This document shows, one piece after another, positions 1 to 12,600 of a stretch of DNA of 64,000 bases; the first letter of the stretch is position 1, and each line of letters begins with the position of its first letter. Location of the stretch: NCBI GenBank assembly GCA_012934845.2, contig WNNJ02002996.1:33880-97879 (forward strand). Reading direction: 5' to 3'. Both the position numbers and the translations under genes were made by a program. The DNA is from Pomphorhynchus laevis (taxonomy: Eukaryota > Acanthocephala > Palaeacanthocephala > Echinorhynchida > Pomphorhynchidae). The notes under the pieces were generated by a model that had not been told where the DNA came from, did no database searches, and was given only the letters and a program-made list of their open reading frames with translations.

Positions 1-274
1 TACAATATGCAATAAAGTTCTTCTTGCTCTGTTAGCGACAATCACCCTATTCCTATAGCGGCAAAATATGATGTATCAACAATCCCTCCATTTCTGCAGT
101 GTAATTAATCAGATGTTGGGCATCTTCATATTAAAATGTACACACTTGTACATTATCTACCACTGGGATTGATAATTTACAAGATCTATAAATTTTATGT
201 AATTATTAAAAAATGTTTCAATACTACAATTTCTTTTTAAAATTATTCATAATTTTAAAGAATTAAAAAATTCT

Positions 275-320
275 TATCAGTACTAGATCGTCCCACTGTT
301 GGATGCAGAGAAGTACCCGC
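275..320 (-). repeat. Short remnant of the hammerhead-bearing repeat
   Basis: The stretch resembles, with scattered mismatches, the segment at 37677-37722 (cagtgccagatccctcccac then tactggatgcagagg). This corresponds to the strand opposite the ribozyme. Too short to include the catalytic core. Confidence 0.45.
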
Positions 321-524
321 TTTATTCTCGCAAATGAAATACGTTTTGGTTTTACACTGATGTTCAAAACTTAATACATGAAACACGTACTTTTTTGCTA
401 TTAAGAAAGTAATGTCATGGTGTTTAAAGTCGAATTTGTTTTAATAGTTTAAAATTCGTTTTAAAGTCGAACTCTTAAATTTCTGTTTATAAAATTTCAT
501 TTTGAATATATTCATTATATTAAG

Positions 525-605
525 GTACATTTGGTTGATGCAAATTTTAGCTGGTCTGAGCCACATTCCAAACGTGTGAAAATTTGGTTGAAAGTTCGCA
601 AGCAG
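525..605 (+). CDS. NMD3: NMD3 exon (first in window)
   Basis: 27 codons from acceptor ..attaag to donor gtattt, phase 0 at both ends. It encodes the conserved [15 protein letters not shown] block. Human NMD3 has LVDAGFVWTEPHSKR at about residue 110, so at least one more coding exon lies to the left. I looked for it in 1-524 and found no convincing match. Confidence 0.9.
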
Positions 606-3600
606 GTATTTTGCTGTAATAATTGTATTAAAATTGGTTAAATTTATTTTTGTATAAATTTTTTAATTGTAATTGCCACATTACATGTGACCCATTAATA
701 TAAGCTATTAATATACACCATATACTTCAAATACATGCACCATTGTAGAAACAAGTTTCGTTTTAAGGGCATACAGGCAATGAACAATGCAAATTGGCTG
801 CTTTTTTCTTTTCAAACAATTATAAGTGACCTTTTGTCAAGAATACTAAGAAACCAATAATTAAATTTCAAATTTAAATTAAATTTTATTAGTTCATTTT
901 CCAATTCAACTTTTACAAGTTAGGGTAATTAATTTGAGAGATTTTGTTTCAGTATCCACTTAAATACGTTACAATAAGGAGCAAATTTAGTTTTTGTGTG
1001 GATAAAATGTCATCTTGTTTAAAAATTGCAGATATAACTGTGCTCTGAACAGCATGCAATTACTGATTCTAATTTAATTATATTTTAATGATATAATGTT
1101 TAATTAACAATAAACGTAGTGGTTTCTTGTTAGATGGGGTGCAGATCCATTGTAACGTTAAATCGTTGAAATTTAAATCGTCAAAAAATATAAGACCGTG
1201 TTATATCCTTCAGTAAATCAAAATTAAACTCGAAGGCGATACTAAAAACTCCTGACAATATGTTCCTCGTAAAGGATTCTTAAATACGCGTAATTGGCGA
1301 ATGCTTATTTGCTGTGCGTCTTGTTTGTATTTGTAAAAAAATAAAGTGTAAGTAACTGTAAATTAACACGGAATTACAATTTTACAGTAGAAAGACTTAT
1401 GTGAAATGTAAAGATCAAAAATAATAAAATCTTTATACATTATGAGTTGATAATATATTATTAGTTTTATATTTAATCATAGAAAGGTTTATTATTATTC
1501 TTTATTATTATTTAATCTGTTGGGTATATTAACCAACAGATTACGGGTATGTAAATAATTTTTATTTTTAATTATTTATATTTATAAATTCAAATATTAA
1601 TAAATTAACTATTTTAATTTTATTTATTTTATAAATATACAATTTAATTTTAGCTGTTTTAATAAATTTATATTAAAATAATTATAACTGAATTTGAATC
1701 ACAATTGAATATTTGTTTGTAATTTAAATGACTATTATTTAATATAATAAATATAAAATTAATTTATGAGTGTCTTAATTTATATGGCATAAACTTTAAA
1801 ACAAACTAACATCTGCTGGTAACTATGCCCTCTTAAAAAAGTCCCGATTCGATGTTTTAATGATCAACATATATAAAATTTTATAAGTTTTTTAAAATAT
1901 AAATAAATTATTATACTAATTATACAATTTTTATTTTTTGATTATTTTATTATTTATAAAAAATATAATTATTTATTTTATAAACAAAAAAAATTTATTT
2001 ATAAAATAAAAAATATAAAAATAAAGATAAAGATATATATATTTTTATATCTTTATATATCTTTATATATAAAGATATTTTTTTGTTATTCTTAAATAAT
2101 AATAAAAAATTTGGATTTGAAGATTAAATTACTGGCAACTACGAACTCATTAAAAATTGCTCAAATATTAAGAGTGTAAGCTAAATAGATGTCCTTGAAT
2201 GTGAGCATATATAAAAGTAAATTCAAATTTCTGAACGACTCCGCTGAACGATTTGAACGATTTTCGAGATGAACGACTCAGCTTGAAATTCAATTTAAAT
2301 TTGTATATCATAAAAAATCTTTTCATTTTTTTATTAAGAGTCAAATCTCCAGGGACTATTAGCTACTAAAATATCAATAGCAATATTAATATCAATATTA
2401 AGTAAACGGGGGAAACGGACATAACTGGGTATTGGAAACCATCACAGTCCATCAGCAATCAAATCCCTAGACCGGTTTAAATTCTATTTTCCAATAGAAT
2501 TTAAAAACGATGTATTTAAATAAGCACAAATATATGTTTAACATGATTGACTTTAATTTAAATATTTGTTTAAATAGAAAGCATTTGTTAAAACTCATCA
2601 ATGAACGATTGATTCAACGATCGTTTACATTTACTGTTTAATTTTAACGTCCGTTAGAATTCTGATCTAAGCGTTCAGAGCAGAATTCATAATAATCTAT
2701 TACTTATGTGGGTAAATACGCCATTAAATAAGGAAAATACTAATTAAATATTTATTTTCTCTTTAGACTATCTTTATATCTTAATACTTAAAAATATTTG
2801 AAATTTGAGAAATTTGTAAACACCTACTTATATTGTCTTCCGTATTGATTTATATTTTAATCTTTTGATTGATTGCAGTCATAAAATTAACAAAAATGTT
2901 TTTGGTATCTTTAAATGAATAGGTAACTATTAATATATTTATTAAAAAGTTCTTTACATATGAGTACTCATATAGATCTAATACAAGGTAAATAAGATAC
3001 CGCTATACTTTATACAATTACTCTTTTCACGAGATAATTAAAAACGTTTTTTACTGATACATCTCAATTGCGTATATTTTGAATGAAAACGCGATTTTAA
3101 GGCTTGTTGTGATTTCTTATATTATTTATTTGCTTAGTAAATGAACCTGCATGATTTTTAATAAAAATGATTTTTATTTGTAAAAATTTCTGAGTTTAAG
3201 AAGCTTTAATAAGCATTCATATTAAATTACCAGAAAGCTACGAAAAATAGTTTAAGTTGGCAATATTATTCTAACATTAAAGCAAGACCGTTATTTAATA
3301 ACTTTAAACGTTTGTTAGATCTAATAACTCATTGCTTGTTAATAGTGGACTTTCGGCATAAACGTTTAAATTTAATTTGCAATATTCCTTGCTTTCTTCA
3401 GTTGAATTCCCGTTAATAACGACGAAGCTGTTGCGAATACAATCGACATTCCAAATCTACTTCTTGCTCTATCCATCATCCGTTTACGCTCTATATCAGT
3501 AACTAATTGAGGCAGGGCTCTTTTGTTAGGAAATATTCTCGATAAAACCAGAATATTAGCCTCAAGCGGGGTAAAACTCCTAGCAATTATTGGTGTACAG

Positions 3601-6600
3601 AGTTTCCTAACAGCAATTAAACAATATTTATTCATTGTATTACTACTTACTAGGAAAATCTTTAATTACAAACCAAAAAATCTTATTCGCGATGTTTGTA
3701 TAGAGACAGCTATTTATAGAAAGTAAATAACAAAACAAATGCTAACGACTGTAACACAAATTTCGTCGTAATTTAAAATTTTGTTAGATAATAAGAAATT
3801 CTTTTCGTTCTTGTTCTGTGTAGTTGAGTAATACACCAATATCAACGTATTCAAATTGCGTGTGTATTTAATTCAAGCGTTGATAAGAATATTAGTTAAA
3901 AATAACAAATGCAAGCGTGAACCTAAGAAAAAAAACGCATCAACATTTAACCTTTTTGTTATTTTTGTTTTTTTTTAAACATTTTAAAATTTTTTGTTAT
4001 TCATCAAAGAATAAAATTTCTGAAAATGATTCACAAAATTATTTTGTTTCTTTCTAGCATGAAAATTTATTATTAATTGACAAAAATATATGTTTGTATA
4101 ATTATTGTATCTAATAAAATTACATTAAAATATATTAATAATTAATATATCTAGTATTCAAATATGTAAAAATACATAAATTATATAGTATATACATCTA
4201 GTATATACATTATAGTTATATAATTAATAACTGTATAATATTAAATTACTATTAAATTAACTTATAGATCATAATATAATGTATATATTTATAGTTATAT
4301 ATAGTTATTGATAATTATATAATTACTTAATAATTTTATACTGTTATAACGTGTTTAAAAATTCATGTTAGATGAATTATTAATATTGGTATTTTAAAAT
4401 TTAGATATACTTATTGTATAACTTTAATAGGTAAAGCGTTTTATTATTATATATATTACATGTTATTGTACATTGTAAATTAATTACATAAATAATTAAT
4501 ATTAAATTAATATAGTTAAAGTTAGTATAATTAATAACTGTATAATATTAAATTACTATTAAATTAACTTATGATCATAATATGATAATATTATGATAAT
4601 TATCATATATTATATATTATTATCATAATATAGTTATATATAGTTATTGATAATTATATAATTACTTAATAATTTTATACTGTTATATCGTGTTTAATAT
4701 GATTATTAAAAGTATGAAAGGAAATACAACCGATCTACGAGTGAACCTATTTATATTTCAAATGTTTAACGTTTTTAGTTACAAAATGAAAGAACTACGT
4801 ATAGTTGCCTTACGCTAATACCAGTAGTTATGGCCGATCTTTTAAAATATTCTATTATATTTTGTTAAAAAAATAAAAGGAAGATCAGCCCAGCATTACT
4901 GATATTTTTAGTCAACAATTATATGTAATTCGGTTTTACCCACATTTTTTTAAATATAAGAATTTATATTTTAATATATTTAATAGGTAAAATGTTTTAT
5001 TGTTATATATTTTAAGTTAATGTAGCTATGAAATAAATTTAATTTTAATTTTAAAAGAATTTAAATTGATGATCCATTTTTCATTATAGAGAAATTCATT
5101 TTTCTTATTTTTTTCTTTATCAGAAAAAAAATACTTTTTTTCTGCTAACAGAAGTTAGAGAAATATTAAAATATTAAAATTTTAATATTAATATTAATTT
5201 TAATATTTAAAATTTTCTTTTTTTGTTCAAATAATAAAAATAGTCTTCAGAAATTTAAAATAAAATATACCTGTGTAATAATAGTTAATTTGTAATTTCT
5301 ATTAGTTAATTTTCAGAATTCACTCAAAATTATATTAGCTTAGTTAATATAGCTTTGCAATAAATTTTACAATTGAAATTTTAAGAAAATAATATAAATT
5401 GTTCTCGGAATTAAAATAGTCATTAAAATTTTTATTTTTTATTTGTAATAAAAAAATAAAAAGACAAGCAAAAAATTTTACAACTTAAAATTTGTTGATG
5501 TTACATTTAGCACCTAAAAAGTTCATATACAGAACATTAAGGGAACGTTGAGAAATCAAATTTTGAGATAACGTAATAAGATCGTCCACATGGAGAACAT
5601 ATATTACTCCTTGTTAATATTTGCGAATTTTTGCAGGTAATTTAAGAAGACAAGGAGGAATTATAAGTCTTTGGAGGATGCTTTAAAAATCATCCTGCAG
5701 AACCACAGTAGATGTCTTTGTAAAAGACATCTACCTTAATATCTATATATACGTTTGTTGGAGAAGCATATCATAATTTCTCTGTAAAATAGAAATAAAG
5801 AAAAGTGACGCCACGTTGTCAAACATTCTAGCTTGAATGAACTGCGTTAACATTCATTGTTGATGGCATCGATTAAAAACATTACATTAAGACACATTAC
5901 ATTAAGCAATTCTTTAAGTAATATTTATTATTATTTTATAATATTTACTTAGTATATAACTATATTCTAATATGATAGTTCAAATAATATATAATATATA
6001 ATATTATATAATATATAATAATATATACTAAATAGAGAAATTCATTTTTCTTATTTTTTTTATCAGAAAATATACTTTTTTTTGGTATACTTGTTTTTTT
6101 TTCTAACAGAAGTTAGAGAAATATTAACTATTAAAAATTTTCTTTTTTTGTTCAAATAATATAAATAGTCTTCAGAAATTTAAAATTAAAATTTTTTATT
6201 TGTAATATGTGAATATTGTTTGTAATATATTTTAATATATTTGGTAGTTTAAAATTTAGATATACTTATTGTATAACTTTAATAGGTAAAACGTTTTATT
6301 ATTATATATTTTAAGTTAATATACCTGTGCAATAAATTTTACAATTGAAATTTTAAAAAAATAATATAAATTGTTCTCAGAATTATAATATATAATATTA
6401 TATAATATATAATAATATATACTATATAATATGAGATAATATATAATTGTGACAAATATATAATTGAAAACGTTTTTTATATATACGATTTTATATATAG
6501 ACTCGATATTTCATATTTTTTTGACTCGATATTTCATATCGTGTCTTCCTTTAATTTGTTTTGTTGACTTTCTTCTACAAAACAAATTATATTATCGAAT

Positions 6601-9600
6601 ATAGTTATAGCAGAATTATATAAAAGAATTAATTATAATTACATATCATTATGATTAAAATAGATTTAAACATTACTATAAGAAATGAAACCTTGGATAC
6701 ATTATTTATTGATCAACAGAATATTATGAATAGCGTATGATCATTATAATGTGTATTGTAAAATGTGTATAACTTTGAAAGATGAATACGTTGAAAGTCA
6801 GTGGTCACACCTTTGAGTTTTTTGTTATTTAAGAATTAAATGTATTTATATTTATTGTTGATGATAACTTATAAACTTTTTGTTTAAAGCTTAAACAATT
6901 TGATATCGTGATTGTGTTCCGATACATCGGATTCAGCCTAAAGAGCGAATCTGATGTAAGTACGTGTTTTTACAAAATTGGCACACATTCATATCGTATT
7001 AGTGGATCAACATAGACACTTCATAACGCATTAATAGATAATTGGTACCCATATTAAGACGAGCATTTCACGCCGTTGATGTGAAGAAGACTTACAAGCG
7101 ATACTATATGATTATTAATTAAAATTCAATTTATTTTTTGATGATACCTATTTGATAAAAATTATGTCTTGATCATCAAACTGAATAATTATTATTTTCA
7201 TTTTTGTTTCATGAACTATTTACTTGAAACATTTATTCGGGCTTTGTTTCTAATTTTTGTTCAAAATTATTTCTCTTAATTAGGTTCTTGAGAAGGAATT
7301 ACTTGAACAAACGTTTGAAATTGAGTTTACTGTTATTGGCCAGATATGCGAGGAATGCCAACGCATCGAAGCGAAAGATTTTTGGAATGCCGTTGTTCAA
7401 GTTCGTCAGAAGGTATAATATATTATCAAACAGAAAATATTTAAATCGTCGTAGTTTACGACCATAGATAGACCATAAACGTACAATCTATTACCTAGAA
7501 CAAATACTCTTAGCTAAAAAAGTACATCAAGATGCTTCGTCAATTGAGCAACGTGATAGTAAGTTATTTTTTTTGTTGAACTGACATAATAAATAATTCG
7601 AAGACGGTCTGGATTTCTTTTTTTCGTCTGAAACCGCTGCTCGTAAATTCATTAGCATAATTGAAGTGCTTGTACCAATGAGGTTAGTATTTAAAAACAT
7701 ATATGATGGTAACATTTTGCTTATGGACATTTCGCTACTATTTATTAAGTATTAATTGTGTATAAATATATACAAAATCTTAAAAGTATTTCTTCCATCT
7801 TCAATTATATTATAGTTATAATATATATAAATATAATATATGCGTAATTTATATCAGTGGATATATATTTCCTCTGATATACTATATCATAGGTAATACG
7901 TCATTAATATGTATTCGTCCCGCAGCTATGCTGGGTCGAGGAATATGAGCCGAAACCTGATTGCATAGCAGTTCCTCCTGATGACCTCTAATTCTTATTA
8001 TGATACAACGTCTGTTATTTATTAGTTAATTCATAAAAATTGACTTTTATTTAAATTCTACAATTTTAATGAATCTAGAAATTATAGAAATAAAAAATTT
8101 ACAAATGACAGCGTGGAGTTTCTTTTGATGCAATTTATATTCTAGTGTTATATATTATTACTATCCACAAATATTTTCCATCGTCTATTATAATGCATCG
8201 TCTATTATAATATATAATAATGCATTGTCTATTATTGATACATCATCTGTTATTTATTAGTTAATTCATAAAAAATGACTTTTATTTTAAATTTCAATTT
8301 TAAATATTAACTTTATATAAGTTATATGAATATTATATAAAATTATAAAATTATTTATATTTTTTATTTAATTATTTTTATAACTATTTTATTTATCATA
8401 ATTTTTTATTTATAAATAGTTTAATATACGTATACTCAGTTGCCTGATCTGAATTATTAGACTATGACTCGTGGTGATAAGCAACTTGATATAAATATAA
8501 ATAGTATAAAATCTTATAAACTTATTTATTATTTATCTTTGTTTTTCATTTATATATTGTATAAAATACGAAGACTTATTTATCTGATCTGATTTGTTAT
8601 ATTGTCAAGTTATTGGCCTTTGGACGTTAACTCGTTGACTAATTATCGTTGACGAATATCGTTTACTAATTATGTAAACTCAGTTATCTGATCTGATTTG
8701 TTCTACTAACAAGTTATTGACCTTGGGACTTCGTTTTCCCGATAATATAATCTTTGTCGGAAATACCGAAATTATGTATTATTGACACGACATTATTTTT
8801 ATGCTTTTTTTCAAGCAAGAATTATGGAATTTTTCTTTTTCTTATAATATATAAATATTATATTTATATTTATATAAATATAAATCAACAAAATATTATT
8901 AAAATATGAAATTTACAATATATAAATCAGCATAAAATATTATTAAAAATAAATTTAAACTATTAAGTGATAAATGTTTTATGAATGAATAATAAACAAT
9001 ATGATTTAATCAGAAAAGCATTTTATACCAGATAATCAAATTCCATCAGGGGAAATACGTCATTAGCATGTATTTGGCCCACTTCTCTGTTGGGTCGATG
9101 AATAAGGACCTAAACCTGATAACATAGCAGTTCCTACTGATAAACCCTAATACTTTTTCTTATGCATCGTATGTTATTTATAAATCAATTAATAAAAATC
9201 GACCTATTTTATATTTTAATCATTAATTTTAACATTATATAAATATACATTATATAATATCCTATATAATTATTTATTACTTATAATTATTTATCTTTAT
9301 TTTTAATTTATTTATAATATAAAATACATAAACTCAGTTATCTGATTTGATACCTGAATTCCGGATAATACGTCATTGTCTCACTTTATACTCTTACTTT
9401 TCGAAAATTCCTTCTGATTTATCATCAACCATCACTAAATTGGCTACAAAAATATTGCATACAACTAACTAATAACTTCGAAAGTTATTAGTTAACTAAT
9501 TAAATAACTTCGAAACGGCATTCGTCATTCTTTCACGTCGGGCTTTGGTGATTACTAAAAAATAACGCGGAATGGTATCACCATTTGTGATAAGTTATAG

Positions 9601-12600
9601 TTTAAAACATTAAAAGCAATTTTTTCCCAAATTGTTTTCTAACAAAATTTCATTGTTAGAAATTACGCAATAATGAGATTCAAAAGATTTAATCTCTAAT
9701 CATGGATTTTAGATTACATTAATCACTTAGTTGATTTAATAAACAATTATACCTGTGATTTTCGGATAATCGCAAATAGCAACGGATTACGTGTTTGAGT
9801 AATCGCGGACACTGATCTTTGGCAAGACTAAGAACCATTCGTCCCTATAAAATGAAATAAAGAATCCCAATACACAAAACTTTGACAAATTTTTATTAGA
9901 TATGAAGCTTTAACTTAAACTTTCATTTTAATCAAAAAACACCTCAAATATTAAAAAAAGAAAAATTAGTAAATAAAATTATTTATTATTTATTAATTAT
10001 AAATATAAATACAGGCATGTCAAAAATAATCAATACAACTGGTGGTTTTATAGAAGGCAGATAACTTTCGAAGTTATTATTTCATTAATAACTTTCGAAG
10101 TTATTAGTTAACTAATAACTTTAATATTTAATATTTAAATTAAAATTTGATTATCTTATACCTTAATTTGTTTGATTTATTTTATTAAATGTACATTTTA
10201 ATTAATTTTAAGTTTAAAATTATTTCATTTTCAAATATATATTTTGTTAGGTTAAATTAAATCCAAAATTTGTGAATAATTTTCAGACATAATAGGATTA
10301 GACATAATAGTATCATAATAGGATTAGAGGTCATCAGGAGGAACTTAAACTACGATTTCTTGACACAACATAGCAGTGCGGCCAAATACATGCTCATGAC
10401 GTATTTCCTCTGATGAAATTTAATTATTTAGTATCTTATTCTAATACAGAGTATATTATTTATTATCCATCCATAAATTTGTCTGCTTATTTTCTATTTA
10501 TTTTTAATAATATTGTGTTGATTTATATATTTTACTATTTTCTGTTTGATGTTATTTTTATAGTAATTTAGTTTAAAATATGTATCTATTAAATTATTTA
10601 AATGATTTTGAAGAAAGCCAATATCATTACATATTGTTGCAATTCTTAAAATTTCATTATTTAATGTATTATATTTTATATTATATGGTATGCATGAATG
10701 CTCATGCAAAAATATGTTTCTTGTAAATTTAAATATGTCATCTTTACGATATAAATTAATAGTAGTTTTAGTTAATGTTAATTTAATGTTCATATCTAGA
10801 TATACACCTTCTTTATCATTAATATTGGTTTTGTTAAGAATAAGGCTTTCTGGATAAATGTGCTCACTAATTGAATAAAAATTATTAGAATTAAATACAC
10901 ATATATCATCAATGTATCGTAACATTTCATATCTTTATATAATTTAGATTTAGTTTTTACACAGTTATGAACAAATTCATATTCTATAAAGCTTAAAAAC
11001 AAGTCAGCTATAATTGGGCTACTATTACCACCATTGGAACACCTTTTACTTGTCTAAATATAGATTACTTTTAAATAATTTTGATTTATCAAAATATTTA
11101 AGGATTCTATTAATTCAATTTTATCCATATATTTATATTTACTTGATGGTTTAATTTTTGTTAGATAGGCGTTATAATTATTATAACATATATATGTATA
11201 TCTTTTTCCGAATATAAGGTTAATTAATTTTACTAACGCTTCTTTAATATCTACTAAATCTAGATTTGTATAAAGCGTACTAAAATCGTATGTATTTATA
11301 TTTTGAAAATTTATTCCTTTTGTCTGTTCTAAAAATTCTTTTGTAGAATTAATACTGAAATAGTGTTTTATACCAGTATTAATTTCGATTACCTTGCAAT
11401 ATTTTTTAAGTGTGCTTTAATTACTTTAAGTATTTTATTCATATAGACAGAAAGTGGTTTTAATGTACATTTAAAAGCACTACATATGAACCTAGGTTTT
11501 ATTGGATTTTTATGTAATTTTGGATTCCAATATAATATAGGTATAGTTTTATTATCTGATTCAATCTTTATATCCTTTTCATCCATAATTTTTTTTAATT
11601 TAGAAAATAGATCAAAATCTAATATGTTTTGTTAATATTTTTTCTCGTTAATAAAAATTAATGAGTAAATCTTGTTATTTAGGTATTCCGCTTCAAAATC
11701 TCTGATATCACACGACGCTCATAGCAATACGTATAATTACAAATACGTGTTTGCTGCTGACGTTGTACCATTATGTAAGGTAAATGTATTTAATGACATA
11801 AATATAGAATATTAATTTTGAATTTCCATATAGGATTGCATTGTATGTTTACCAAAGAGTGTGCATCTTAAATTTTCAAGTATCGGCCCAATTTGCTTGG
11901 TTTATAAGGTAACGAAGATGATATATTTAATTGACCCAAATACAATGAAGAGTAAGTAGTTGATATAATTTTGTAATTTTGAATGCTTTAGATTAAATTA
12001 TTATTTTATTTTATTTATTAAATTGGATTTATTTATTAAATTTATTTTATTAGTAAATTGGTTTTGTGATGTGCACTTTAAACATTTAGTTTACTATAGT
12101 TCACTGTCAAAAAATTCGTTTAAGGTTTAACGATCAATGCCGACAATGTCACAAAGTATTGAGGATTCAAGACAAATAATTTATTTTTTAACAAACAGTT
12201 ATCGATTATCATTATGTCAAGATCTCACAATAATTTGCTTAATAAAAGGAATGGGGACAATTTTGCCCACTTATAATGCCCATAATGGGGACTATATTTT
12301 TCAAGTAATTGTTGGAACCAGAACTAAAAGCAAGTTTTATTTCGGCAAACATTTCCGACCTTTCGATAGATCCTTCTTCAGTGCTACACTACAATTTACT
12401 GTAAATTGTACTGTAGCACTGAAGAAGGATTTTGATCCTATTATTATGTCCATAATGGTGACATTATATATAAGAAATATGAAATATGATTATTGGTCTG
12501 CCAACAAAGGTAGATACCAGTTAATAGACCAGTCCTATCCTGCCTATCCCATCCTTACTAGGATTTTCAAATTGTTGTTTACCGACTACACACATTTCCT

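Noticed and set aside
1-524. Upstream NMD3 coding exon
   Set aside because: A ccatttctgcag acceptor-like word is present near 100, but the sequence after it hits stops and does not match the NMD3 N-terminus.
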